Shown piece by piece: positions 20,024 to 30,795 of a stretch of DNA of 64,000 nt (within the stretch, counting starts at the first letter, position 1; each line of letters opens with the position of its first letter). Source of the DNA: Anticarsia gemmatalis (lineage: Eukaryota; Arthropoda; Insecta; Lepidoptera; Erebidae); NCBI RefSeq assembly GCF_050436995.1, contig NC_134775.1, positions 2,705,124 through 2,769,123 of the forward strand. Reading direction: 5' to 3'. Both the position numbers and the translations under genes were made by a program. The notes beneath the pieces were generated by a model. It was not told where the DNA came from and searched no databases. It was given only the letters and a program-made list of their open reading frames with translations.

Positions 20024-21876
20024 GTTCATGGCTCAGATCGCATTTGCCATCCATGTTGGCAACGTGCTGATAGAGTTCCAGTTCCAGCTGCGGCTAGTGT
20101 TATACAGACAATTAACTTGCCGAATTTTACAAGAGGGCCTGATACTCAAGCTCAGTGTTTTTGTCCTGATTGTCAATCAACACAGCGACTCGCAGTTCCA
20201 ACGTGGCTAAGGGTGAAGTTATTCACTGATCATAATTTTTATGTTCCTAAGAACTGCAGAATATGCCGATTTCATTTGCTGCAAAATAACTGGGGTGAGC
20301 TCCTGACATTATATGTTCATCCTTGTCACTCGTTCACTGTTGAACATATTGAAGACTTTGCATCATTTGTAAAAGAAGGAAATCAAGCACTTGATTTCCA
20401 TAACATTGAAGGGATGGATGAGGACATAGTCCATTACTGGACAGGGCTGTCCAAGGATCAATTTATTAATATAAAGACAGCTGTGCCTAGAATAACATAT
20501 ATGCACAATGGTTCTTTGGCACTTGCAGCCTATTTAATAAAACTCAGAACTGGGGACAGTGATGCAAGAATTTCAACATTGGTTAAAATTCCACGATCAA
20601 CCTTATCAAGGTTAATAACCAAGGCTCGGGATATATTAAAAGAAGATTTTGTACCTTACAACTTAGGCACGGGTCATATTACTCGAGAGCAAATTGCTGA
20701 GCGAAATCTTATGATACCTAATGGATTATTTGGTGGCAATGGCGAGAATCCAATTGTTATAATTGATGGTACATATTTATTTATATGTTCAAAAGAGTTC
20801 AAACTATTTATATCAAAAAAATCGTTACTCCTTGCACAAGTATAGGAACCTTATTAAGCCATTCCTAATGGTATGTTCTGATGGATACATTATAGATGTA
20901 TTAGGCCCCTATCCAGCAACAACATCTGATGCAAATATCATGCAACATGAATTCAGCAGTGAATCAAATACATTGCGTCAATACTTTCAAGCAGGAGATG
21001 TTTTCATACTGGATAGGGGTTTTAGAGACTGTGTGCCTCTTCTAGAATCATGCAATTACTCCGTTAATATGCCTGCATCTTTACAAGAAGGTGAGACACA
21101 ATTATCAACATTGGCAGCCAATAAATCTAGGTCTGTGACTATTTGTAGGTGGGTGGTAGAATGTGTCAATGGCATATTTAAGCATTCTTTTAAGATATTT
21201 CGGCAGGATTTTTTTAACCTAGCATCTAAGCATGCCATTGTAGATTTTAGAATTGCTGCTGCGTTGATAAATAAGTTTCACCAGAGATATATTGATAGAG
21301 AAGATGCAGGCCAAATTCTAGAAATAATAATTCAAAGAATGTACTTAAATAACACCTTAGCTGATTATGTGGTGGAAAATAATTTAAATAGAAGACGTGC
21401 ACAGTTTTTTAAGCATAAATGTAAACATTAATAATGTATCATTTCCTAGAATGACCTACAATGAAATGGTATTATTTAGCTGTGGTACTTACCAATTAAA
21501 ACAAGCGAGGTCATATTATGCAGAACATATAAGAAATGATGGTTCTTATACAATTGAAGTGTACATGGAGAGAGCCAGCAACCTGCCGGAAGGGCTACCC
21601 GTGACAGGCAATTGCACACTTTTAAGAGGCAAGCTACACAGCAGGCACATAAGCCGAAAATTGTATTTTGTGTACATTTTATATGATAATCATCTGCAAG
21701 GCAGAGAAGCTGTAATGGGATATTGTTGCAATTGCCTTGTTGGTCGAAGAACGGTGGGTTGCTGTGCTCACATAATGACCGTTATTTGGTATTTGAGCTG
21801 GGCTAGGCATGAAAATAATGTCACATCGCCAGCCCAGTTCTTAGATAATGTTTTACTTGTCTATGACTCAGAATAA
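20024..21876 (+). pseudogene. ISL2EU/Harbinger-like DDE_Tnp_4 transposase, plus copy, main exon
   Basis: From the acceptor the exon encodes SDRICHPCWQRADRVPV, CFCPDCQS, a helical DNA-binding-like region (LIKLRTGDSDARISTLVKIP) and the catalytic triad: VIIDGTYLFI (Asp), ILDRGFRDCV (Asp) and CRWVVECVNGIFK (Glu). A SWIM-like C-terminus YCCNCLVGRRTVGCCAHIMT follows, ending at 21876. Frameshifts near 20810 and 21420 divide it into three overlapping frames, so it is inactive. Compared with the minus copy it preserves the complete C-terminal zinc motif, which helped reconstruct where the NOF element inserted there. Confidence 0.75.
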
Positions 21877-22202
21877 AATAAAAATAAGAAAAATAAACAA
21901 TTCTTTCATTTAATTTTTAAACACCCAAAAACTATTAACACCAGTAGTTGATTATTTTACATATTATAAGGTTGTTGAATAATAATATAATAGTTAAATA
22001 ACCAGATTATATCAAAAGAATGTTGGGAAATATGAAAATATAGAAAATAAATGCATATTTTTAACATTTTGACTCGGCAAGGTTTCAATTTTTCACATGC
22101 CTATTAAACCATATACATGCATCTGGCTACAACTTTATTATAATATTTACTTTTCTTTGGATAGGTAGTTATTAAAATACACGCCTTTTATATATAAAGT
22201 TC

Positions 22203-22432
22203 CTGTCTACACTTAGCCATATCACCCTAACAAAGTGAGCCTAATTCCCGCAGACTCCCCTAACAACTTGGATAGCATACTAACTGACGCTCTTTCCATT
22301 AACGGTCTACACAATATAAATTCAATATGTATTTAATACAAGGGGACGCACACTTGATTTAATACTAACTAACTCCAGTAAATACGTTACTGTATCTAAC
22401 TGTGCTATGCCTCTTGTCGAACAAGACGTATA
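22203..22432 (+). pseudogene. LINE-B ORF2, endonuclease C-terminal part
   Basis: The fragment reads IPADSPNNLDSILTDALSIN, then NTRGRTLDLILTNSSKYVTV and NCAMPLVEQDVY, the RGRTLDLILT and target-facing motifs of the LINE endonuclease. A one-base shift lies between the two parts. It is cut by the insert starting at 22433. Confidence 0.7.
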
Positions 22433-23235
22433 TATGGGCGCGTTAGTGCCATCTGTCGGCAGTCATTGTGAACTACTCATTTTAATTGATTTTATATTGG
22501 TATTACAATTGATTATATAATAATAAATATCGTATGTAAAATACATAAGACTGATATGTAATTGTTAATTATAAATATGAGAGTTAATTATCAAACTACG
22601 ACAGTTAATAGATATTGTATTGAATATTGTAATGTTTTGGAGACGCTTGATATTACATTGTTAATATGAAGTTAAATAATCTTTAATAATTACAACTAGA
22701 ATTATGACTAATTTATGTTACCGTTCTAAATCATATTGCTAAATACTCATAGTATTTAGCAATACTTCATTTCCTTTATTCGCCGCCAGTGGCGCCATCT
22801 TGAACGGATGATGTAAGAATAAAGTTGGTTTTATATTGATTGAATTAATGTTATTTGTCTGATTTAAATAACTTTAAGCTATGTTAAATTCATAGAAATA
22901 TTGTAGTTGAATATTAAGCTATCTATTTTGAATTATATAACTGTTATTTAATTATTTGTCATATAAGAAGTTGTAATTGGTTTTGGCGGTGGCGTCCATC
23001 GACGGGAACCGATATGTCGTTCACTTCCACCTAGACCCGACACGAGAGCGTTCTGTCACGCTAAAGAAAGAGTAAAGTTATTAAAAGGAGTGGCCGTGAG
23101 TTTCTCGCTAGCTCTTCTCATAAGGCTCTACCCCTTTCCGAGCTAGTGGTAGATTCAGTAATAGTAAATTAATAAATGACTTGATTTGGACTGAAGATAT
23201 TTCATTCGTATCACCATGGAACCTACGGAATCTCC
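22433..23235. mobile_element. Unidentified 0.8-kb insertion in LINE-B
   Basis: LINE coding homology stops at 22432 and resumes at 23236. GACGTATA (22425-22432) before the insert and GACATATA (23236-23243) after it look like an 8-bp target duplication with one change. No frame is recognised. Sequence near 23085-23150 (minus: GAGAAACTCACGGC) resembles the 3' tail seen at 60293-60350, suggesting a retroposed LINE or SINE tail at least in part. Confidence 0.5.
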
Positions 23236-24090
23236 GACATATACCATCCTGCGTTGAACATTTCTTTAAAACTATACTCCCAAAGACCACCTAAATTAAA
23301 CAGATTATAATCTCTAAAATTTTCTAAGGCTAATTATGAAAAAATCAAGGAAGAACTGAATGAGATTGATTGGATCAATAATCTTACTCCGAACCTAAAT
23401 ATTGATGAAACTGTTGAAGTCTTCTACCAAGTACTAAATGAAATAATATTAAAATATACCCCTAAATCTCGTGGTCGGAACAATAAATATCCTTTCTGGT
23501 TTAGCCGACCTCTGTTAGAGGCTCTAAAAGAAAAAAAGAAGTTGCACAAAAAAAATAAAAAATATTCAAATCCTAGAGATCTGGCGGAATACAAGTTGTT
23601 GCGAAGTCAATGCAAAATAATGCTGCATGAATGCCTTAATAAGTTCAAAGCTGAGTCCAAAGTCTTAATAAAAAAAGATCCTAATTACTTCTGGACTTTC
23701 ATTAAATCGATAAGATCCAACAGTTCTGAAATCCCCGATGAAATGTTCTATAATGACAAAACTGCACAAGGTGGACAAAATATAAGCGATCTTTTTTCGG
23801 TATACTTTTAATCAGTCTATGCTGATATTGGTCGAATACCAGTGACAAGTACCGTCGATTTAGATAGTCACGTCCAAACACTTAGCTCTTTCCATATACC
23901 TAAATCAGATATTCTGACATCTCTCAAAACTTTAAACACAAAAATCGGACCGGGCCCAGATTCCATTCCACCAATCTTCTTAAAAGATTGTGCTGAACAG
24001 CTCATTGATCCACTATATCTCATCTTAAATAAATCCCTTTCTCACGGTATATTTCCTTCCAAATGGAAAATCGCTCACGTCACACCAGTA
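23236..24090 (+). pseudogene. LINE-B ORF2, linker and start of reverse transcriptase
   Basis: The segment continues the ORF2 reading: YHPALNISLKLYSQRPPK, FSKANYEKIKEELNEIDW, RGRNNKYPFWFSRPLLEAL and then, after an in-frame stop at about 23809, IGPGPDSIPPIFLKDCAEQL and HGIFPSKWKIAHVTPV, the first reverse-transcriptase motifs. It carries at least two in-frame stops. The 488-bp MITE interrupts it at 24092. Confidence 0.75.
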
Positions 24091-24091
24091 T

Positions 24092-24579
24092 GGAGAATGT
24101 TACTAGGTATGCCAAATCGCTTGAAATTTTGACTCAGTAAAGCCTGTACATGTACATGAAAACTAGTTTTTGTTTTAGTCAAAAATACCAAGTAGTTTTG
24201 ATTTTACAAGCATTCAAAGTTTCAAAAAATATCGAGACCCGCTAACAGCGTGACGTCATAGTACACCATGCCGCGCGGGCCGCGTCCCGCTTAATATCAA
24301 GTCTCCAGTCGCAGATTTAATAGCTTATGCAGTATTTTGTTGTGTTTTCGTCTGCTTATTACATTTAAAGTGTAATAATAGTAAATATTATTAAAAAAGA
24401 ACTATGTGAGCCAGACTTAGCGTAATGTACAATGACGTCACACCGACTCGCGCGGTTATAACTTGTTTTACTTATAAATCGGAAACTAATTGACGTATCA
24501 AAGTAATTCTTTCACTAGTATTTTTTATTTTTAACAGAGAATATGGAGAGCTAATAATCCAAATTTGTTAACATTCTCC
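24092..24579. mobile_element. MITE with GGAGAATGTTA ends and AT duplication
   Basis: The ends are inverted: GGAGAATGTTA at 24092 and TAACATTCTCC ending 24579. The surrounding LINE frame reads continuously if the element and one AT (24090-24091/24580-24581) are removed, so the target duplication is 2 bp, AT. A 2-bp AT duplication is reported for the ISL2EU superfamily (inference). No coding capacity. A larger element with GGAGAATG ends lies at 59175-60201. Confidence 0.8.
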
Positions 24580-24581
24580 AT

Positions 24582-25939
24582 TCAAGAAAGGAGATCAAAA
24601 TGATGTGTCAAATTAGAGGCCTATTTCGATATTGTCTGCAATGGGGAAGCTCTTTGAGAAACTTATCCAAATAAAAATTCAGTTCCATTTAAAACCCATC
24701 TTTATTCCAAACCAGCACGGTTTTTTGCCAAACAGATCAAAACCTTCAAATCTCATGGACTATGTTAGTGATATATATGACGCTATAGAGAGGAGAACAG
24801 AAGTGCATGCTATTTATACCGATTTCTCAAAGGCTTTCGATGTTGTTGATCATTTTTTACTTGTTCAAAAGCTTGCCCAAGCAGGCATCTGTGGGTCTCT
24901 ACTAAGATGGTGCAAATCTTACATCAAAAATAGGTCCCAAATCGTAAAAATCAGAGGTTTTAAATCTTCTCCTAAATGTGTTCCATCCGGGGTACCCCAA
25001 GGGTCACACCTTGGTCCTTTGTTCTTTTTAATTTATGTTAACGATTTATGTTCCTCTATAACATCCAAATACCAAATGTTCGCAGATGACCTCAAACTAT
25101 ACCGAATCATATCTAACCATAACGACATAACCTCCCTTCAAAATGATATCGACAGAATCAACAACTGGTGCTATTTGAACGGCATGACAATCAATACATC
25201 TAAATGCTACCATATTAAATTTTCACGCAAACGTGATGCTATCGCTGCCACCTACTATATCAATGATACCCCAATAAATGAAGTTACAAGCATGCGTGAC
25301 TTAGGTGTTACGGTTGACACCAAGTTAGATTTCCGCGAGCACATGGACAACGTCACGAACAAAGCCGCACGGTTATCTGGTTTTGTTATACGTCAAACCA
25401 AATTTTTCAAAGACCCTGAAATTCCCATCCTACTCTTTAACTGTTTTGTGCGATCGCTTCTAGAGTATTGTTGCCAAGTATGGTGCCCATCCTACGCAGT
25501 ACATATTTCCAGAATCGAAAAACTCCAAAAACACTTTCTGTACCACCTGCCTTATTCTAACAACCTCTGTCGAAGTCTTACTTCCTACGGGAAAAGACTC
25601 ACACATTTCAAAATGTTGACACTAGAGCATAGGCGGGATATCGCTGACATAATCTACATACACAACCTAGTAAATGGAAAACTTGACAATCCCTCTCTGC
25701 TCGGTAAATTAAATTTCTCAGTACCACGTTCTGGCAGTCGTATTCACAATAGAAAAACTTTTGACTTACCCCATTGTCGCACAAATTATAGTCAGCACTC
25801 GCCATTGTATCGTATGTGTTCTAAATACAATAGTATAACTAATAATATTGACATATTTAATGCAACTGTTCATTCATTGAAGATTTATTTATCCAAAAAT
25901 GCTCAATTATTTTGTCATAGTTTTATACAGTTTCCATAG
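24582..25939 (+). pseudogene. LINE-B ORF2, reverse transcriptase and C-terminus
   Basis: After the MITE the frame continues FKKGDQNDVSN, one in-frame TAG, RPISILSAMGKLFEKLI, TDFSKAFDVVDHFLLVQKL (first catalytic Asp), PSGVPQGSHLGPLFFLIYVN, MFADDLKLYR (catalytic Asp pair), then the thumb and the C-terminal Cys/His region typical of CR1/Jockey ORF2. From 24632 to 25939 there is no stop (435 codons). The catalytic residues look intact in this part, but upstream stops and insertions inactivate the element. Confidence 0.85.
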
Positions 25940-26132
25940 TTTTGTACATTTATAACTATTTTTATAACATGTTTTATAGTTTAGTGTTGTGATGTACACT
26001 TAAAAAGTTTATTTATAAGCTCTACGTAGCTAGCATGTTGTATTCACTTCAAGAAGAACAAACGCAATTGAATGTATCGTGTAATTTTATATATTATGTG
26101 CCATTATGTGTTTTGTTCAGTTTAGTGAATCT

Positions 26133-26147
26133 AATAAAAAAAAAAAA
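26133..26147 (+). repeat. Poly-A end of LINE-B
   Basis: An A-run following AATCTAATAAAA marks the 3' end of the retrotransposed copy. Confidence 0.7.
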
Positions 26148-26149
26148 AA

Positions 26150-26392
26150 AGACTGGTTGTCAGACTTTCAAGCTTCTGACTACTGTTTACGACTGTAAAA
26201 GATCTTCGAAAATGACAGCCGAGACCCACAATTTAACGTGCCTTCCGAAACACTGAGGAACTCGATATGTGTAAAATGGTCACCCATCCACAGAACAACC
26301 TCGGCAAGCATGGCTTAACCTCTGAGATCGGTCCGAGCGGCTGTCGTGAACTAAGTCACGAGCTCGCGTAATTAACTCTGTTATCAGTGTGT
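26150..26392. repeat. Probable dispersed lepidopteran retroposon fragment
   Basis: The segment contains GACAGCCGAGACCCACAATT, CCTTCCGAAACACTGAGGAA and GGTCCGAGCGGCTG, phrases I associate with common lepidopteran dispersed repeats. No second copy is in this window, so the call rests on recall. Confidence 0.35.
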
Positions 26393-26399
26393 AAATAAG

Positions 26400-27525
26400 A
26401 TGCCATCAAAAACATTCTGTAAAAACCTCAAGTCTCGCCGTAAAAAGTTGTGATATCTATATAATACCAAGTCGATTAATTTATTTAGTCTCTACTTAAA
26501 GGACCTTCTGTCTTAAGTTATTACATATGTTATTATCATGCCAATTAAAAAAAAAATACCTCTAAAACAAATAGACCGACCTGGCCATCGCATGATTTGA
26601 TTATTAGTATGTATCACACTACACAGCACGACAAGAAGTTAATGCTCCTGAAATGTTAATAATGGTGAATTTGTGTTTTCTTGCGATGACCAAGTCAATC
26701 TATTTGTTTTAAAGGTATTTTTTTTTAAATTGGCATGATAATAACATATGTAATAACTTAAGACAGAAGGTCCTTTAAGTAGAGACTAAATAAATTAATC
26801 GACTTGGTATTATATAGATATCACAACTTTTTACGGCGAGACTTGAGGTTTTTACAGAATGTTTTTGATGGCATCTCACTTCTTTTTGTAGAGCGAACAT
26901 AAGTCCAATTTGTATGGAAAGACGTTTTTTTTTATAATTTCAACATATTTTCTTATGGGAATGTTGTTCAGTTTCATGGGCTAAACACCCTTACCCACAC
27001 TTTAACCCCTCCCGTTATGCCTCATATAGTAGGTACCTATTTACACCTATTTATTTTATTTTCTACAGTAATAACAATTCATTAACTGCAAATGTAACCT
27101 TGTAATCTTATACATTCATATGGGATTACAAAGTTATTGTTGCAGTTGGTGTATTTAGAAAACTGGACCGAAATTAGAAAATATTAAATTTTTCCCATAA
27201 TTAAGACACTAAACCCTATTTGTATTCTAAATTTTAAGCTTCTAAGTCTGCTAGAAGTACCTTAGACTTTTGATGATCGGTGAGTCAGTGAGTCAGTGAA
27301 TCAGTGAGTGACAAAATTCAAAATTTTAACAAGTTGTCATTCTTAAACTACTGGTTCAAATTGACTGAAATTTTAATTATACCGTGTTTATACAATGACT
27401 GATTAGTTGCTGAAAATCCAGGCTTCTTGTTTTATCCACAACGAAATTATAGGGGTGTCAAAAATAGCCCGAATTGCTTCGAGAAAAGGATGTTACGGCC
27501 GTGCCGCTTTTTTTTTGCTCGACTT
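26400..27525 (+). repeat. Hairpin-headed 1.1-kb repeat, copy A
   Basis: Direct partner of 30796-31934. It opens with a near-perfect inverted repeat, arms about 26400-26593 and 26690-26874. A unique part follows with GTGAGTCAGTGAGTCAGTGA and ends GGCCGTGCCGC, an eight-or-more T run and GCTCGACTT. No coding capacity. The unique part may be the body of a retroposon and the hairpin a MITE; both travel together in both copies. Confidence 0.75.
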
Positions 27526-27850
27526 GGTATGTATGTGGTTATCATCTAAATTACTACATATAAAATATTCCTATGATTAAAATTCTCTACATAACAACCA
27601 TTAATTAGTAGTACAACTACGTCAATGTCAACTTAGCTCAAGATTTATCGCTACAAAATTAATATATGCGATTAATATGTCTATTAGCATAGTGATCTAT
27701 TTACCAGTGCCTCATTAAGCTGTAAATTATCGGTTTCTGAGAATTTAATAGGTGTTTAATCATGTTATAGTTCTGTTCGAGATTTGTCGTCCGGCTAAAA
27801 GCCGGGTGGTGGATATTAAATTAACTGAAATAAATATAGTTTTTTTACAG

Positions 27851-27997
27851 GGTCCGTGTGTACAACCTGATTTCTTAAATTGGTGTGTTTCCAAAATTTC
27901 AAGTTTCGGGGGAAAATTATACGAAGTAGCCCGAAAGAGGAATTACTCAACAAAAACCCGCATGGTTTCACAAGCATTCTCGAAACAACGTAAATAG
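27851..27997 (+). CDS. Possible terminal exon, product unknown
   Basis: A pyrimidine-rich TTTTTTTACAG precedes a frame reading GPCVQPDFLNWCVSKISSF, GGKLYEVARKRNYSTKT and RMVSQAFSKQRK, stopping at 27997. Composition is less biased than in neighbouring frames. I do not recognise the protein and find no partner exon with confidence. It could be a degenerate gene or chance. Confidence 0.25.
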   Translation, partial: GPCVQPDFLNWCVSKISSFGGKLYEVARKRNYSTKTRMVSQAFSKQRK

Positions 27998-28444
27998 ATG
28001 ATCTTCGCTGTTAGTGGACTAGCATGAGTTCCTAACAAAATCTATAACAATTCAGTTACATCTCGGCCCATCATTAAAATAGATAAAATACCTATCCATT
28101 TGTTACTCACGTGCCTTCAAATATTTACAATCGTCATGTTCAATGCGTTTCGAACACCTGTTAATGCAGTAACACAATTAGGTCGTGCTAAGTGCGTGGT
28201 AACTGCCAAGTATAGTGTTTATATGCAAGTTAGAATCATTAATTAGACTTCCATTAGTTTACTTGATTATATAGAAAAATATAGTACTTTAACATATGTA
28301 TACATATTGATTTAATGCATTCGTATTGTTTGGTTCTATATAGCTTCAACTTAACGAATACTTTTTGACTTAGCAGTACCAGTCTTGAGAAATGAACAAT
28401 ATTTTTTTAATCTGTAAAAAATGGTTGTGGTCATCAACTATTGT

Positions 28445-28635
28445 CGAAACAGATACAAATTGTAAATATTTCTGACAAGTCCAAAAATTTGAAGCTTTTT
28501 GTGAGTGACTTCAATAAAATAATGACGAATAAATTAATAAGCAAGGAGAGGCCACCACCTACTTCGGCATTCCTTTCGACTGCGAAAAATGATTATACCA
28601 AAACTATGGCCAACTTAGGTGGTCTATTATCATAG
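28445..28635 (+). CDS. Possible exon, product unknown
   Basis: A frame after TTGTCGAAACAG reads IQIVNISDKSKNLKLFVSD, FNKIMTNKLISKERPPPTS and TAKNDYTKTMANLGGLLS before a stop at 28635. No domain is recognised and there is no ATG at its start. Confidence 0.2.
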
Positions 28636-29105
28636 CAAAAAGTGTCTATTACCCATTCACCGTTTAAAACATCCACATATTACGTACAAAATTAATTTGA
28701 TAGTGTTGAATACTTGAGTATTTTGTTAAATAACGTTGTAGAAGGCCATTGGCATACGTCTACAGGTCGTTGCTCTTTGATAATAGAGTGCTTAGCCCTG
28801 AATTTACTCTACACACGTACAAACTGTTTTGTATGAAGGATATTTGGATCTTTGTACTATAAAGACAAACATTATATTACTAACTATTTTCAATGTAGAT
28901 TATATTTAATGAAATATTACGTTCATATTCTGAGGATAATGCGACAGTTACATAATTGTACTAAAGCCAAACTAAGAATTTTTAAAGAAGCTTATAAATT
29001 GACTCCGCCCGCGATTTTTGTTCAAAAGAGCCTATGTTTGACCTCGAACCTCGTATAGTCTTCAGCTATATCCATGCAGTATTTAAGATTTTTTTGGGAA
29101 ACGAC

Positions 29106-29990
29106 TGAGGCTTTTGTCATTTCATCCCACTTAAAACTTATCCCGCGGGATAAGTTGTCCACATTAATATTTTTATTATTTTTCTTTAGTCAACTCATCC
29201 CGCTTTAAAGAAAAGGTAAAAATTTACTGTATTATTTGAAATATTTGTACATTCGTGAACAAAAGTGTTGCTATAAATGTGGTCTTAAGTTTATGACAGT
29301 AGGAGATGAGGTTAAATAAATATTCTTTTTGTGTTATAAGCAAAAATGTCTGATGAATATTATTACATACTTATTTATCGATTTATTTTATTTCCTTTCT
29401 TTTTAAATAAATAAATATCGTTGGACTCAAACACGGTCTTTTGATTCCAAACTAAGCAGAGCTTGTACTATGGTAACCAAATGACTGATAAACATACTTA
29501 TATACTTCTAAATACATACATACTTAAATAGATACATTGACATCCAGGCTCAGAACAAATACTCGTGCTCATCACACAAAGATTTGTCCCGGGTGAGATT
29601 CGAAAGGACAACTCCCGCTCTAAGAATTGCTCCTGTGTCGCGGGGACTATTATATATGTTGGGACACTTATTAAGAAATAAAACGTCATTTTTTTTTAAA
29701 CTTGTTGACTACACTTAGTAGAAGTACTTACTTCCGTAATCAATTCCGAATTTTAAGAAGTAGCTCTATTCAGAAGTAGCCAAAAGGGGCAGTGGTCATA
29801 ATGAGTAATAGTTCATTAGCGAGTCGGTTGCCACACTGAGAATTAGCCCTAATGCGCGTGAACCACTTTTTTTCAAGTCTGTACAAATCGTAAAATATAT
29901 CAGCGGGATGAGTTGTCCGATTCGAAAATTGTCCTAGGACAACTCATCCCGCGGGATGAGATCAAGCGGGAAGAGTTGACCAAAGCCTCA
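29106..29990. mobile_element. TIR element with CCCGCGGG palindromes
   Basis: The left end TGAGGCTTTTGTCATTTC with ATCCCGCGGGATAAG is mirrored on the right by CTCATCCCGCGGGATGAG and GTTGACCAAAGCCTCA. The inverted ends span roughly 50-55 bp. AACGA occurs immediately outside both ends (29100-29104 and 29991-29995), a probable 5-bp target duplication. No transposase frame; a retroposon tail is nested in it (29385-29645). Confidence 0.65.
29385..29645 (-). mobile_element. LINE (RTE-like) 3' tail
   Basis: On the minus strand it contains GGGACAAATCTTTGTGTGAT, GAGCACGAGTATTTGTTCTG and ACAAGCTCTGCTTAGTTTGG, ending in a TATTTATTTATT tail. This is a widespread lepidopteran LINE 3' end by recall; the clade name is tentative. 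Confidence 0.5.
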
Positions 29991-30385
29991 AACGAATCTG
30001 CGGGTTTTATTAAAAGTGTCACTGGTAGACATCGTATTTATAACGTTAGTACACAAATACTAACTAAATAACTAGAAAGAGGTCACGGTTGAAAGTTCAC
30101 AGGTGGGAATTACGTGCAGTGAATAGTTAATTCGTCTTAATGAATTATGCAGAGACTCTGAGATAGTCTAGCACGATGTCTTTCACTCTATTAGAAAATC
30201 TAAATTAAATACACAGATCCCTGCTGTTTTACATACAAGTGACGGATACAGTATAGACGGAGACAGTAGGCGTGAAGTATTACAGAGATTTCATAAGGCT
30301 ATTGCGTTTATCGACACATCGAAAATTGATAATAATATATGCAAAGCTTTTGAGCGCCCCTAGCGTATGCTAGAAGAACTATAAC
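29991..30385. other. Unassigned spacer
   Basis: AT-rich sequence between the TIR element and the SINE; no coding or repeat signature is seen. Confidence 0.4.
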
Positions 30386-30590
30386 CTCCGTGGCGCAGTG
30401 GTTTAGGTCGCCACGCCGATACCACTGCGTCGGGAGGACTCGGGTTCGATTCCTACACGGAACAATTATTTGTGCGATCCACAAATAATTGTTTCGGGTC
30501 TGGTTGTGCTTTGTGTCCGTTGTTTCTATTTTTTTAAAAGTTACCGCGACACAAGAGTCATTCTTAGCATGGGGGTTGTCTTTAAAAAAA
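30386..30590 (+). mobile_element. tRNA-derived SINE
   Basis: The head folds like a tRNA: CTCCGTGGCGCAGTGG includes an A-box, GGGTTCGATTCC is the B-box, and CCGTG near the start pairs with CACGG at 30457-30460. After the head comes a 13-bp perfect hairpin (ACAATTATTTGTG / CACAAATAATTGT, 30462-30492), then a tail with GTCTTTAAAAAAA. It is not a functional tRNA because the anticodon arm is not regular and a tail is attached. Confidence 0.7.
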
Positions 30591-30795
30591 TCTGTCTGAA
30601 CTAAACATCAAACTCAGAGTCTTTTTACGGACCATTAGTATTATATGTAGACATGGCGACACGACACCGTACAAAAATGTAGATTCTATATTTACTACAC
30701 CGTAACAAAGTTACAAAGAAACCGTCTCAAATTAAATTATTAATCCATGATTCATTCAACACAGCAAGAATGTATTTCGGGTAGGCGTTTAATTA

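Larger units (their letters stand above)
19118..22202 (+). mobile_element. ISL2EU-like transposon, plus copy, inside LINE-B
   Basis: The segment separates two parts of one LINE endonuclease and carries a transposase gene related to the minus-strand gene at 5020-13611. I could not identify its terminal inverted repeats or target duplication, so the limits are those of interrupted LINE homology. Confidence 0.6.
17505..26147 (+). mobile_element. LINE-B: CR1/Jockey-group retrotransposon with three nested insertions
   Basis: ORF1, endonuclease, linker and reverse transcriptase of one element follow in order at 17505-18503, 18584-19117, 22203-22432, 23236-24090 and 24582-25939, ending in an A-run at 26133-26147. 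The gaps are an ISL2EU-like transposon (within 19118-22202), an unidentified 0.8-kb insert (22433-23235) and a MITE (24092-24579). Each gap falls inside continuous coding homology, so the LINE is older than all three. Confidence 0.8.
27526..29105. other. Unassigned interval with weak exon-like frames
   Basis: Between the first hairpin repeat and the CCCGCGGG MITE. Three frames on the plus strand are weakly exon-like and are listed separately; otherwise the interval is AT-rich without recognised repeats. Confidence 0.35.

Noticed and set aside
30386..30461. tRNA gene
   Set aside because: A- and B-boxes are present, but the anticodon arm is irregular and the segment runs on into a SINE body with its own hairpin and tail.
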